From UTCHB3 sp008363265 (GTDB lineage Bacteria; Bacteroidota; Ignavibacteria; Ignavibacteriales; Ignavibacteriaceae), in NCBI GenBank assembly GCA_045863055.1, contig BTUW01000009.1:1-64000 (forward strand): a stretch of DNA of 64,000 nucleotides, given 5' to 3'. Position numbers and translations under genes: made by a program. Of the stretch, positions 45,178-54,852 are shown one piece after another. Under the pieces are notes generated by a model. The model was not told where the DNA came from. It searched no databases and was given only the letters and a program-made list of their open reading frames with translations. How positions within the stretch are numbered: the first letter of the stretch is position 1; every line of letters begins with the position of its first letter.

Positions 45178-46665
45178 ATGAATACCAAAACTGACGTGCT
45201 TGAAAAGATAATATCGTTAGCAAAAAGAAAAGGATTTGTTTACCAGTCGAGCGAGATCTATGGCGGCCTGAACGGTTGTTACGATTACGGCCCGCTCGGC
45301 AGTGAGATGCTCCGGAACCTCAAGGACGAGTGGTGGAAGTTCATGACCTACCGCGAGGATGTGGAGGGCCTGGATGCCTCCATCCTTATGTCACCGGAAG
45401 TGTGGGTTGCCTCGGGTCACGTGGAGAATTTTACCGATCCGATGATCGACTGTAAATCGTGCCGCGCCCGTTTCAGAGTTGACTATCTCGTAGACCAGAT
45501 CGCTGCAAAGAAGAAGTCGAAAATCCTTGAAACCCTTCAGGAATCACTCTCCGGTTCTGAGATAAAGGAAAAGATCGCTGATCACCGCAAACTCATTGAT
45601 TCCAATATTGAGGCGGTAAATGATTTTATTACCGATCTTTTTGAGACAGAGCACGCTCACAGACTGATCGAAGAACTTAACTGCCCCACTTGCGGTAATA
45701 AAGGCTCATTCACATCCGCACGCAAGTTCAACCTGATGTTTAAAACATTCCTCGGTCCGGTCGAAGAGACTGGTTCCACCATCTATCTCAGACCGGAAAC
45801 AGCTCAGGGTATCTTTGTTAACTTCCTGAATGTCCAGAACGCCTCACGCCAGAAAGTTCCGTTCGGTATCGCGCAGATCGGCAAGGCTTTCAGGAACGAG
45901 ATAAACACCCGGTACTTCCTGTTCCGCACCCGTGAGTTTGAGCAGATGGAAATGCAGTATTTTGTAAAACCTGCCGACGACAAAAAGTATTATGAGTATT
46001 GGAAAGAGGTCAGGATGAACTGGTTCAAGGGTCTCGGTATGAAGCCTGAAAACCTGAGGTATCACGATCATCATCCGACCAAACTTGCCCACTACGCGAA
46101 AGAGGCCACTGATATCGAATATCTCTTCCCGTTCGGTTGGGGTGAGATCGAGGGTATCCATAACAGAACCGATTTCGATCTTTCGAGGCATGAACAGTTT
46201 TCGAAAAAAGGTCTCAGCAACCACGATGAGGAAACAAAAGAGAAGTTCCTCCCGTATATCATCGAGACTTCGGCGGGAGCCAGCAGGTCTTTCCTGGCAT
46301 TCCTGATCGATTCGTATGAAGAGCAGGATCTTGGCGGTGACATCAGGACCGTGCTCCACCTCCATCCGCGTCTTGCTCCCGTTAAAGCGGCGATTCTTCC
46401 ACTTGTCAACAAGGACGGAATGCCTGAATTCGCAAAAAATATCGAAGCTGACCTGAGAACAAAGTTCAAGATATTCTACGACGACAAGGCTGCCATCGGC
46501 AGACGCTACAGAAGAATGGACGAGATCGGCACTCCTTACGCGATCACTGTTGATACTCAGACACTGGAAGACAACAGCGTAACGATCCGTGAGCGGGATA
46601 GCATGGAGCAGGTGAGAGTCGACGCTTCGCGCGTGGCCGGCTACCTTGCTGAAAAGCTTTCATGA
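45178..46665 (+). CDS. glyS: Glycyl-tRNA synthetase, dimeric class II type
   Basis: 495 residues; charges tRNA-Gly. N-terminal GFVYQSSEIYGGLNGCYDYG, insert with zinc Cys pairs (CKSC; CPTCG), motif 2 RNEINTRYFLFRTREFEQME, and the C-terminal anticodon domain (LAPVKAAILPLVNKDG). This is the single-chain alpha2 type, not the alpha2beta2 GlyQ/GlyS type, although the gene symbol in use varies. CGGAG lies before the ATG; a terminator follows. Confidence 0.95.
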   Translation: MNTKTDVLEKIISLAKRKGFVYQSSEIYGGLNGCYDYGPLGSEMLRNLKDEWWKFMTYREDVEGLDASILMSPEVWVASGHVENFTDPMIDCKSCRARFRVDYLVDQIAAKKKSKILETLQESLSGSEIKEKIADHRKLIDSNIEAVNDFITDLFETEHAHRLIEELNCPTCGNKGSFTSARKFNLMFKTFLGPVEETGSTIYLRPETAQGIFVNFLNVQNASRQKVPFGIAQIGKAFRNEINTRYFLFRTREFEQMEMQYFVKPADDKKYYEYWKEVRMNWFKGLGMKPENLRYHDHHPTKLAHYAKEATDIEYLFPFGWGEIEGIHNRTDFDLSRHEQFSKKGLSNHDEETKEKFLPYIIETSAGASRSFLAFLIDSYEEQDLGGDIRTVLHLHPRLAPVKAAILPLVNKDGMPEFAKNIEADLRTKFKIFYDDKAAIGRRYRRMDEIGTPYAITVDTQTLEDNSVTIRERDSMEQVRVDASRVAGYLAEKLS

Positions 46666-46689
46666 TTTTCCTTTAGGTTAAGTTGGTTG

Positions 46690-46718
46690 GGCTGCTTCGA
46701 TCGGAGCAGCCTTTTTTT
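46690..46718 (+). terminator. Rho-independent terminator after glyS
   Basis: GGCTGCT, loop TCGATCGG, AGCAGCC, seven T. It lies between converging genes. Confidence 0.9.
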
Positions 46719-48720
46719 ATTTAAACCCAGTTGCCGGATAGTGGAAAATTTCTTTTCCCGATGAATTTACGAGGATTCCCCGGTCATTTGGCAGCAAAAT
46801 GATATTATAAACAGGATTTGAAAAATCGGATAACGTCACCAATTCCTCACCGGTTGACAAATCCCATATCTTTACTGTCTGATCTGACGATCCTGTTATC
46901 AAACGGGTGCTGCCCGCGGCTGTTATAACTGAATATATTCTTTGTGCATGACCTTTGAACTCCCTGATCAGATCCATGGTCCCGATATCCCAAATCCTTG
47001 CAACGCGGTCATCGCCACCCGTAATTATTATTCTATCATCTCTTCCAAATGCGATCGAGTGTACAGTGAGGCTGGAGGCTTGAAGAGAGGCGATTTTTGT
47101 TCCGTCACTTACTTGAAAGATATCTACATTTCCGGAAACATCCCCGGTCGCGACGAGTCTTGAGTCGCTGCTGAAGGCCAGCGCGAAGGGCCGGGCAGCG
47201 AGCGGTAGTCTAAATACCAGTCTTCCTGACCCGCCATCCCAAAGATAGAGTGATTTCCCCGTTGATATGGCTGAAAGTAACTTCCCATCAGGAGAAAAGA
47301 GAATCTTCGGGCTCCCACCATCCATCGGATCAGGCGAGTAGAGCAAATCACCGGATTTTGAGTCAAATACTTTTACCGTCTTCCCCCAGTTGCATGCAGC
47401 AATCTTTGAACCATCAGGGGAGATGGAAGTGCTGTTGACGAGAGCATCAAGAGCCGGGAAGTTGAAAAGAGGCTTCCCGCCGGCAATCTCCCATACTGTC
47501 AGGCTTGAATCGGGACCATTGGTTACGAGAATCTCGCCTCGTGGGTCTGAATCGAAAGCGTAGACAAACTGATTCCTTACTCTATGATCCGAAAAGAGAA
47601 GTGATCTTTCAATATCCCACAATTTTATGGAACTGTCTGAAGCGGCCGAATAGAGGGGGGAACCGGCAGGGTGTACCAGTAGTGATCCGATCCTGTCGAG
47701 ATGTCCTCTTAATTTCATTAGGAGCTGTCCCGTCTCCGCACCCCAAACCAGAACCGTACCCTCGTCACCGGCTGTGAAAATCTGTTTGCCGTCAGGCGAC
47801 CAGTCAATCGCCAATACCGATTTGTGGTGGCCTTTCAACTCATGAACGAGTTTCCCGGTTGCAACTTCCCAGACTCTTGGAGTATTGTTTTTGGTGGCTG
47901 CTGCAAGGTACTTACCGTTGGGACTGAAGCAAAAATCATCTACCGCTGAATATGATTCTACATCGTTGAAATCAAAAATCCTTGGTTCTGCCGAAAGGCT
48001 GTCGAGATTCCACACCGCGACATTCCACTCCCAGCTCCCGATCCCGAAAGACCTGCCGTCGGGTGCGAACTCCGCCTTAACCAAGGGGTGTGTGTTATGT
48101 TCGGTTCTCCATTTCACCTCACCTGTCTTGGTATCGTACAGTGTGACGATCCCTTTTACTCCTTCATTCATATACCATGAACAGTGTAGAATTGTCGCCC
48201 CATCAGGAGAAAAGTCGATATCGGCAAGTCCTCGCCCGGCAGTTTTGATCCGGAGAACTTCAGTATATGAACCCGTTTCCCAAATACTGATTGTTGTATC
48301 GCGGGAACAGGAAGCTAAATATTTACCATCTGCGGAGAATTTGACTCTGTAAACTGATGAGGAGTGGGCGAATATCAGTTTTTCCGGTGCAAGAGTTTTA
48401 GCATCGAGTATCTGTATTTTCCCTTTGGAATCCCCAAATGCCAACAGGGTGCCTTCACTGTTAAGTGCCAGACGGGTGGGTACGGCATCTTCAAGTTTAA
48501 TTGATGTGCTGCTTCTGTCTGCTTGGTTCCTAAGAACATTCCATTCCCACGCACGGGCTGATACCGGAACTCTGTCGAGCCACTTGACTGCAGATGCGGT
48601 TTCATCCAGTCTGAGGAACGATGAGGCTGCGTTTATAAAGGCCTCATACACGGTTGCAGATTGAGGATGGACCTCCATTGACAGGAGGAACAAAAGTGAA
48701 TAAACTACAATACGCTTCAT
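46717..48720 (-). CDS. Exported WD40-repeat protein
   Basis: 667 residues with a signal peptide (1-19, ending VHPQS), a short helical segment (20-75) and about thirteen WD40 repeats (for example FSADGKYLASCSRDTTISIW, FSPNGKYLAAATKNNTPRVW, LITGSSDQTVKIWDL), enough for two seven-bladed propellers. Probably a periplasmic or surface binding scaffold. It has its own divergent upstream region (48721-48857) shared with the TPR gene. Confidence 0.88.
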   Translation of the reverse strand: MKRIVVYSLLFLLSMEVHPQSATVYEAFINAASSFLRLDETASAVKWLDRVPVSARAWEWNVLRNQADRSSTSIKLEDAVPTRLALNSEGTLLAFGDSKGKIQILDAKTLAPEKLIFAHSSSVYRVKFSADGKYLASCSRDTTISIWETGSYTEVLRIKTAGRGLADIDFSPDGATILHCSWYMNEGVKGIVTLYDTKTGEVKWRTEHNTHPLVKAEFAPDGRSFGIGSWEWNVAVWNLDSLSAEPRIFDFNDVESYSAVDDFCFSPNGKYLAAATKNNTPRVWEVATGKLVHELKGHHKSVLAIDWSPDGKQIFTAGDEGTVLVWGAETGQLLMKLRGHLDRIGSLLVHPAGSPLYSAASDSSIKLWDIERSLLFSDHRVRNQFVYAFDSDPRGEILVTNGPDSSLTVWEIAGGKPLFNFPALDALVNSTSISPDGSKIAACNWGKTVKVFDSKSGDLLYSPDPMDGGSPKILFSPDGKLLSAISTGKSLYLWDGGSGRLVFRLPLAARPFALAFSSDSRLVATGDVSGNVDIFQVSDGTKIASLQASSLTVHSIAFGRDDRIIITGGDDRVARIWDIGTMDLIREFKGHAQRIYSVITAAGSTRLITGSSDQTVKIWDLSTGEELVTLSDFSNPVYNIILLPNDRGILVNSSGKEIFHYPATGFK

Positions 48721-48857
48721 AAATTCTCCGGTTTGAAACGCAAATTACAGTTTTATATGGAAAAGATATAACCGTACCTGAAAGTTGGATAAAATTTTAT
48801 GAAACTTCTTTATTCAGCGATTAGTATAATTCAGAAGTAAAACAAAAATATTTAACG

Positions 48858-49991
48858 ATGCGCAAATACATATCCACAGCAATACTCTCACTGATACTCA
48901 CAGTAACAATCCTCCCCCAGGATCAGAACACGATCATCGACCAGGGAATAAAGGACGTTTACTCACTGAACTTCCCCGCGGCAGAGACCAAATTCAGGTC
49001 ACTCCTAAGGGATAATCCCAAGAACCCCGCCGGTCTGTTCTACCTCGCGATGATCGACTGGTGGAAAATACTCGTTGACCTTGACGACCAATCGAAAGAC
49101 GATCTCTTTTTCAAAAAACTTGATGATATCATATATGTTTGCGATGAGATACTTGACGAAGACCCCGACAACTTCGATGCCCTTTTCTTCAAGGGAGGCG
49201 CGATCGGGTTCCGGGGGCGGCTCCGATCATTGAGGGAGAGCTGGCTTAAGGCTGCAGATGACGGCAGGGAGGCACTTCCTATCGTCAACAAAGTATTGAA
49301 ATTACAGCCGAAAAACGCGGATATCCTCCTGGGAACAGGGATATACTCCTACTACATGTCGGTGATCCCTGATGAATATCCCGCGGTGAAACCACTTCTA
49401 ATCTTCTTCCCATCGGGTGATAAAGCCCAGGGCCTCAAAGATTTGCAAAGGGTCGCGGAGAAGGGGAGATTCGCCAAATATGAGGCGATGTACTTTCTAA
49501 TGACTCTCTATCAGGAATTTGAAAAAGATGCTCAGAGTTCGGAAAAGTACGCGAAGATGCTGACAGATCTCTTCCCTGAGAACCCGGTTTTCCTGAAGTG
49601 GCGGGGAAGGGCGGCAGTGATGCGCGGCGACTATCCCCTTATAAAGGATATCTACACCAAACTTTATGCCGGTGCTCAGGCCGGAAAGTTCGGCTACTCA
49701 CTGAAAGTAAAGCGGGAAACAAGCTATTATCTCGGATTTTACTACAAGGCTATCGGTCAGTGGGACTCATCCAAAACGTATTTTTCCGAAGCAGTTGACC
49801 TCTCAAAGAAAGTTGACAGGAGCGATCCTTCAGGATACTGGGTGAATTCACTCCTCTATCTCGGTATGGCGTATGATAAACTGAATCTGCGTGAAGAGGC
49901 TTTGAAATGCTACAGGGATGTACTCGATATCAAGGAATACAGCAACTCGCACAGACTCGCCAAAATGTATATAAATGAGCCGTATCGTTAA
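48858..49991 (+). CDS. Exported TPR-repeat protein
   Basis: 377 residues with a signal peptide (1-20, TILPQ). TPR-like helix pairs at about 30-70 (FPAAETKFRSLLRDNPKNPA), 75-165, and near 300-365 (AIGQWDSSKTYFSEAVDLSK; LYLGMAYDKLNLREEALKCY). Likely a periplasmic scaffold. Its end overlaps the start of the amidotransferase gene by 17 bases. Candidate -10 element TATAAT at 48825-48830, no convincing -35. Confidence 0.8.
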   Translation: MRKYISTAILSLILTVTILPQDQNTIIDQGIKDVYSLNFPAAETKFRSLLRDNPKNPAGLFYLAMIDWWKILVDLDDQSKDDLFFKKLDDIIYVCDEILDEDPDNFDALFFKGGAIGFRGRLRSLRESWLKAADDGREALPIVNKVLKLQPKNADILLGTGIYSYYMSVIPDEYPAVKPLLIFFPSGDKAQGLKDLQRVAEKGRFAKYEAMYFLMTLYQEFEKDAQSSEKYAKMLTDLFPENPVFLKWRGRAAVMRGDYPLIKDIYTKLYAGAQAGKFGYSLKVKRETSYYLGFYYKAIGQWDSSKTYFSEAVDLSKKVDRSDPSGYWVNSLLYLGMAYDKLNLREEALKCYRDVLDIKEYSNSHRLAKMYINEPYR

Positions 49992-50559
49992 AACCATTGC
50001 GGTAGTTGACAACTACGACTCGTTCACATGGAACCTGGTTGCCCTCCTAAAGGGGGCAGGAGCGATTGTTGAAGTAATATACAATGATGATCCGGCATGC
50101 CTTGCGATCGATAAAACCCGGTATTCCGGAATACTGCTCTCACCCGGGCCGGGAACACCTGCCACCTCCGGTCTGACCCTCGAGGTTCTCCGAAAGTATT
50201 CGGGTGATATCCCCATACTTGGAGTTTGCCTCGGTCACCAGGCGATAGGGCAGCACTTCGGTTTGGAAGTAGTTAAAGCCCCGGCTCCGGTCCACGGAAA
50301 AGCATCAGTGATAACTCACGATTCAAAAGGGGTTTTTGCAGGACTCGGGGAGGAAATAAGCGTGATCAGGTATCATTCTCTGGTTGTATCGGAACCTGCG
50401 GATGATTCACCTCTGAAGGTCACCTCAAGAACATCCGATGGTGTAATAATGGGTTTCAGGCACAGGGAGTTGCCGGTTGAGAGCGTGCAGTTTCACCCTG
50501 ATTCAGCCGCGACTCAGTATGGCGGCGAGATGATCAGGAACTGGGTGTCGGGTCTTTAG
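49975..50559 (+). CDS. PabA/TrpG-type glutamine amidotransferase
   Basis: 194 residues, class I glutamine amidotransferase that supplies ammonia to an aminodeoxychorismate or anthranilate synthase. VVDNYDSFTWNLV at the start, oxyanion segment SPGPGTP, nucleophile Cys in GVCLGHQAIG and His in QFHPDS. The last motif is normally FHPES; the triad Glu is Asp here. No trpE- or pabB-like partner adjoins it. It overlaps the TPR gene and converges on rsmD with 26 bases shared. Confidence 0.87.
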   Translation: MSRIVKTIAVVDNYDSFTWNLVALLKGAGAIVEVIYNDDPACLAIDKTRYSGILLSPGPGTPATSGLTLEVLRKYSGDIPILGVCLGHQAIGQHFGLEVVKAPAPVHGKASVITHDSKGVFAGLGEEISVIRYHSLVVSEPADDSPLKVTSRTSDGVIMGFRHRELPVESVQFHPDSAATQYGGEMIRNWVSGL

Positions 50560-51127
50560 CTGTTTCCGGTTCTTCCGGGGGATTTGTGAATGAGTAGAGA
50601 AGTGTATCACCGATCCGTCTGAATGGCTCCACCCCGAAGTTTTCAACATCCTTTTCCGCGGTCTGGATCGATCTTTCGATCAGCAAAAGTCCATCTTCTT
50701 TCAGCAGATTTCTCTTCATAATGTTGGCAACCACATCCCAGATATCAAACTCGTAGAATGGGGGATCGGCGAGGATCATGTCAAATTTATGTGAAGTGGT
50801 GGCCGTGAATGTTGTGGCGGTCATCTTGTGAAGTCTTACCCTTGCAGCCACACCCAGTGAGTTGATGTTTTCCGTGAGCACTTTTACCACGGGATAGTTT
50901 TTCTCGACAAAGTGTACCTCCCTCGCGCCCCTGCTGAGCATTTCAAAACCGAGTGAACCCGATCCTGAATAGATATCCGCAACAACCGCGTCTTCGAGGT
51001 CATAGTAGTTGGCCAGGTAATTGAACAGCGACTGTTTTACCTTGTCAGTGGTTGGGCGGGTGAATTTGGAGTCAGGCGTTTTTATGAATCTTCCACCGAA
51101 TTCGCCGGAGATTACCCTAAGCCTCAC
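50534..51127 (-). CDS. rsmD: 16S rRNA guanine-N2 methyltransferase RsmD
   Basis: 197 residues; methylates G966 of 16S rRNA. RVISGEFGGRFIKTP and RPTTDKVKQSLFNYL at the start, SAM motif VADIYSGSGSLGFEMLSRGA, and catalytic ILADPPFYEFD. A Pro/Glu-rich tail of about 12 residues. It overlaps the DUF3822 gene by 11 bases, a common Bacteroidota pairing. Confidence 0.93.
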   Translation of the reverse strand: MRLRVISGEFGGRFIKTPDSKFTRPTTDKVKQSLFNYLANYYDLEDAVVADIYSGSGSLGFEMLSRGAREVHFVEKNYPVVKVLTENINSLGVAARVRLHKMTATTFTATTSHKFDMILADPPFYEFDIWDVVANIMKRNLLKEDGLLLIERSIQTAEKDVENFGVEPFRRIGDTLLYSFTNPPEEPETAKDPTPSS

Positions 51128-51983
51128 TTCTGATCTCCGCGAGAAGATCGGGTGGAACCTTGCTTACTTTACCCAATGGCCATCCCTTGAAGTTATCGGA
51201 GGTTTTAATATTCATCCATTTCTCAACCAGGGTGCTCAGACCCACCATGTAATCCTCAAGACTGAAATAGATGGTATGAATCGAGCTTCTGTCGATCCGT
51301 CCTGTAATGTTGTTCAGGATGAATGAGTCGATAATATCGGGAATAGATGGGATGTCGATAAAATTCGTGGAATAAACCGAGGATATTTCTTTTCCTTTCA
51401 GGGCCGCGAGGATGATCGAGTTACCCGATATGTGGAGCAGGACTCCCGGCAGATCGTCGGGGAAATTCTTGAATATGAACTGCTTGAGTGAAAGGAAGGG
51501 GATGATCACTTTAACGCCCGGAGAGCCCGTGAATTTTTTGATATCGGCCGCAAACCTGAGAATCCCGTTATCGATGATCGTGATCAGGTCGAGATCATGT
51601 GAGTCAAAACCGGAAATGTTGACGGGCTGCACATCGAGGGAGAATGAGTCTTCATCAAGATATGGGAAGATCAAAGAAGTTTCAAACTTGTGTTCGTTGT
51701 ATTGCTGCATTTTGGTCAACTCCGGCTTACGGGGAAGTGTCAGAGTGTGAAACAGCGACTGTGGAAAGATAAGATAGATCGTGGAGTTCGTCAGACTGGT
51801 ATAGCCCGGACCTTCCACAAGGTCTTGTTTAAGTCTTTCCACCCCGTCAGCGTCGATGCTTTTGAAAGCCGGACCCTGCAGAATTGAATAGTCAAGTACA
51901 GTTTTCTGAACCGTTTCTTCGGCAGGATCCACATTCTTGAACGTGGTTGAATCATTCTTGATCTCAATAAGTATTCTGTTCAT
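51117..51983 (-). CDS. DUF3822 protein, actin/PilM-like
   Basis: 288 residues, no signal peptide or membrane helix. Sequence pattern and position next to rsmD fit DUF3822, a Bacteroidota family thought to have an actin-like (PilM-like) fold. It follows the next upstream gene by 1 base. Function unproven. Confidence 0.7.
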   Translation of the reverse strand: MNRILIEIKNDSTTFKNVDPAEETVQKTVLDYSILQGPAFKSIDADGVERLKQDLVEGPGYTSLTNSTIYLIFPQSLFHTLTLPRKPELTKMQQYNEHKFETSLIFPYLDEDSFSLDVQPVNISGFDSHDLDLITIIDNGILRFAADIKKFTGSPGVKVIIPFLSLKQFIFKNFPDDLPGVLLHISGNSIILAALKGKEISSVYSTNFIDIPSIPDIIDSFILNNITGRIDRSSIHTIYFSLEDYMVGLSTLVEKWMNIKTSDNFKGWPLGKVSKVPPDLLAEIRSEA

Positions 51984-51984
51984 G

Positions 51985-52542
51985 TCACTCCCACGAAGCT
52001 GAATATATCAGCGCGTCAAAAAAGAGGTTTCCGATCGAGCCGTATCCCGAGGGATCGATCACCCTGAACCGGCTTCCGAGTGTAAAGGTTGTATCCACTC
52101 TGACGAATTTCCCTTTCTCGCTGAAAACTGAGTCGATCACTCTTACTGTATCAAGCTGGATGTGAAAGGGAACGTAGACTTTTGTTGAATACTTCATGCT
52201 GTCGGCGAAAAAATTTCCATCATCAGAGGATCTGAAACTGAAGGTGTTGGTATCGAGGTCTTTTATCGAGTCAAGAACTGTTGCTGCTTCGAGGGATCTG
52301 ACGAACGAAACAAGGGAATCGATGTTCCCGCTGAATTTACCGTGTTTCTCAAAATAAGCCCTTTGTGCGGTTCTGAGGTTGTGAAGCCTTGATCTTGCCT
52401 CTTTTTTGAAAGCCTCTTCCGCTTCGGTGTATGCCAAAGGATCGATGTAAGCTACTTTTAACAGTAACAGCGCAAGAAGAAAGATGAGAATCGAGTTCAC
52501 CAGCGAAAAATAACGGCGGTAGAGGGTGAGGAATTTATCCAT
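51985..52542 (-). CDS. Single-span membrane protein, pseudopilin-like
   Basis: 185 residues. One membrane helix (about 15-34, VNSILIFLLALLLLKVAYI) followed by EEAFKKEARSRLHNLRTAQR and AYFEKHGKFSGNIDSLVSFV, a helix-then-G(K/Y)F pattern seen in type II pseudopilins, and a beta-rich tail. There is no prepilin peptidase site before the helix. It sits 1 base from comEA and 1 base from DUF3822. Role unknown; envelope assembly or DNA uptake is possible. Confidence 0.6.
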   Translation of the reverse strand: MDKFLTLYRRYFSLVNSILIFLLALLLLKVAYIDPLAYTEAEEAFKKEARSRLHNLRTAQRAYFEKHGKFSGNIDSLVSFVRSLEAATVLDSIKDLDTNTFSFRSSDDGNFFADSMKYSTKVYVPFHIQLDTVRVIDSVFSEKGKFVRVDTTFTLGSRFRVIDPSGYGSIGNLFFDALIYSASWE

Positions 52543-52543
52543 A

Positions 52544-52984
52544 TTATTTGGTAACCAGGTCTTTGATCTTGGCTAACTTGGCGGGACCAATTCCCTTAAC
52601 AAGGATCAGATCATCAACACTCTGAAAAGGCCCGTTGATCGTTCTGAATGCAACTATTTCCTCGGCTATTTTGGGGGATATGCCTGGCAATTGGTCAAAG
52701 TCATCTATTGTCCCGGTGTTTATGTTCACGATAACCAGTTCAGATTTTATTTTCTGAGTTTTCCCTTTTTTTGTTAATTTTTCCTTCTCTACCTTATCCT
52801 TTTCCTTCTGCAGGACTTCCCAGCTCGATTTTTCCTGAACCTTAATTTCAGATGAAGAGGCACCAATTCCCGCATAATGCAACCCCACCCCAGTAATGAC
52901 CGAGGCGATAATAAAAAGCAGGGCAGTGACCTCAAGTTTGGTCAGCCCTGTTTTTATAGAAAGCCGTTCGATCAGGTTTTTCAT
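52544..52984 (-). CDS. ComEA-like helix-hairpin-helix protein
   Basis: 146 residues. Membrane helix (about 19-40), a charged linker (45-83) and two C-terminal helix-hairpin-helix units (QLPGISPKIAEEIVAFR; LVKGIGPAKLAKIKDLV) preceded by VNINTGTIDDFDQLPG, as in ComEA DNA receptors. The signature usual NIN-A reads NINTGT. Anchored to the inner membrane facing the periplasm. It starts 6 bases after dnaJ. Confidence 0.85.
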   Translation of the reverse strand: MKNLIERLSIKTGLTKLEVTALLFIIASVITGVGLHYAGIGASSSEIKVQEKSSWEVLQKEKDKVEKEKLTKKGKTQKIKSELVIVNINTGTIDDFDQLPGISPKIAEEIVAFRTINGPFQSVDDLILVKGIGPAKLAKIKDLVTK

Positions 52985-52990
52985 CGGGGT

Positions 52991-54142
52991 TTAGAAGAAT
53001 TTCTTAAAGAAGCCGCCCTCATCCCGTTCACCGGTGATATTGGGTTGTCCGGCAAGCTCTTTCAGGAGCTCTTTCTCCTTTGAGTTTACCTTTTTCGGGA
53101 CGATGATGTTCACCTCAACCAGCTGGTCGCCGCGTCTCTGGCTTCTGTCATTAACGTTCGGAAGACCTTTCCCGGCCATTCTGAGAATCTTCCCGGCGAG
53201 TGTGCCGGAGTCGATATTTAGTTTGGCCTTGCCGCTTAATGTCGGTATCTCAACCTCATCACCAAAAACCGCCTGCGGGAAGCTGATGAAGAGTTGGTAG
53301 ATTATATCTGATCCCTGCCGTTTAAAGTGCTCGTGCTCGAGTTCCTGGAACCCAACGAGAAGGTCACCGCTGTGACCGCCGCGAAGTCCCGCGTTTCCAC
53401 GTCCGCGCAGGCTTAACTGCATTTCATCGCTCACTCCTGCCGGCACTTCAATAGTTTCTGTTACTTCGGTCTTCATCCTTCCATCGCCATGGCATTTCCG
53501 GCATGGTTTATCTATCACAGAGCCTTCGCCGTTACAGTTGGCGCATGGCTGAATGTTAACGAACTGACCGAAAACCGATCGCGAAACATTCCTTATCTCG
53601 CCTGAACCGTTACAGGCGGGGCAGGTCTTTTTGCTCGAGCCCCCTTCGGAGCCGCTTCCGGTACAGGAGTCGCACTTTACAAATTTATTTATTTTTATTG
53701 TCTTGGTGGTGCCGTTGGCGATCTCTTCGAGCTTGAGTTTCAGGGTTACGCGAAGATCGCTGCCGGGCGTACCGGTGCTTCTTCTTCTGCCGCCGCCCGA
53801 GCCTCTGCGCCCGCCACCTCCGAAGAAGTCATCGAAAATCGATCCGCCGCCGAATACATCAGAGAAGTGGGAGAAGATATCATTGATATCAGTGAAACCC
53901 TGCTGACCGCCACCGGGGCCGAAAGCCTGATGGCCGTATCTGTCGTATTTTGCCCTTTTGTCATCGTCACTCAACACTTCATAGGCTTCAGCGGCTTCTT
54001 TGAACTTGTCTTCCGCCTCTTTATTGTCAGGGTTCCGGTCGGGATGATACTTCATCGCGATCTTCCTGTAGGCCGATTTTATTTCATCCTTGGAAGCTGT
54101 CTTGGAAACTCCAAGCACCTCATAATAATCTCTTTTACTCAT
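52991..54142 (-). CDS. dnaJ: Chaperone DnaJ
   Basis: 383 residues; J-domain with HPDRN (residues 33-37), Gly/Phe-rich region (75-130), four zinc motifs (CDSCTGSG, CPACNGSG, CANCNGEG, CRKCHGDG), and C-terminal substrate domains. Acts with DnaK and GrpE. dnaK is not in the window. Cluster hrcA-grpE-dnaJ. Confidence 0.95.
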   Translation of the reverse strand: MSKRDYYEVLGVSKTASKDEIKSAYRKIAMKYHPDRNPDNKEAEDKFKEAAEAYEVLSDDDKRAKYDRYGHQAFGPGGGQQGFTDINDIFSHFSDVFGGGSIFDDFFGGGGRRGSGGGRRRSTGTPGSDLRVTLKLKLEEIANGTTKTIKINKFVKCDSCTGSGSEGGSSKKTCPACNGSGEIRNVSRSVFGQFVNIQPCANCNGEGSVIDKPCRKCHGDGRMKTEVTETIEVPAGVSDEMQLSLRGRGNAGLRGGHSGDLLVGFQELEHEHFKRQGSDIIYQLFISFPQAVFGDEVEIPTLSGKAKLNIDSGTLAGKILRMAGKGLPNVNDRSQRRGDQLVEVNIIVPKKVNSKEKELLKELAGQPNITGERDEGGFFKKFF

Positions 54143-54174
54143 GGTTTCTAATGTAATTCCTCTCGGTTAATCGC

Positions 54175-54804
54175 TTACTCTTCAGGTTTTTCGCTGATAA
54201 TAACGTCACTGTGTCTCAGGATCGAGTCTTTATAAATATATCCGGTTCTTACCTCTTCAAGAACGGTATCGGGTTCGAGTTCCGCGTTCACCATTCTACC
54301 TATGGCGTTGTGCAGGTTGTAGTCGAAAGGTTGTCCTTTTGCCTCGATCTTCTGCAGACCCTTGTTTTCAAGCAGTTTGTTGAACTGGTCGTGAATGAGG
54401 ATGAAACCATCGATAACTTTGGTTTTGTCCTCGGTTTTTGGGGCGAATTCGGCTGCCCTGTCGAAATTGTCTATTACAGGGAGAAGCGCTGTTATCAGAC
54501 TACCCTCGGCGTCAGTCCAGGCCTTGAGGGATTCTTCCCTGTGACGGCGCTTTATATTGTCGATCTCGGCCATTCTTCTCTGAAGGATGTCCCTTAGAGA
54601 ATCGACCTCAGCCTTGTATTTCTCAACTTCAGCCTTTAATGCATCATTTTCAGCGGTCAGTACTGATACCATGGGGTCAACTTCGGGGACCGCCTTTGTT
54701 TCGGTAACGGGCTCCTCATTCATGGTTTCAGTGGTTTCCTGTGTCTCTTTTTCCTTCATTTCCTGTGTTTCGTCCATTTTCCTGTTTTTCCTTGAGAATT
54801 TCAT
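54175..54804 (-). CDS. grpE: Nucleotide exchange factor GrpE
   Basis: 209 residues. A Glu/Thr-rich disordered N-terminus (1-45), long coiled coil (50-100, DALKAEVEKYKAEVDSLRDI, IDNIKRRHREE), then the beta domain (HNAIGRMVNAELEPDTV, GYIYKDSILRHSDVIISEKP). Exchanges ADP on DnaK. GGAG lies close before the ATG. Confidence 0.94.
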   Translation of the reverse strand: MKFSRKNRKMDETQEMKEKETQETTETMNEEPVTETKAVPEVDPMVSVLTAENDALKAEVEKYKAEVDSLRDILQRRMAEIDNIKRRHREESLKAWTDAEGSLITALLPVIDNFDRAAEFAPKTEDKTKVIDGFILIHDQFNKLLENKGLQKIEAKGQPFDYNLHNAIGRMVNAELEPDTVLEEVRTGYIYKDSILRHSDVIISEKPEE

Positions 54805-54852
54805 ATTTCTCCTTTCTTACTGTTAGTAAAAAAAGCCTTTCTCTAATAAAAT

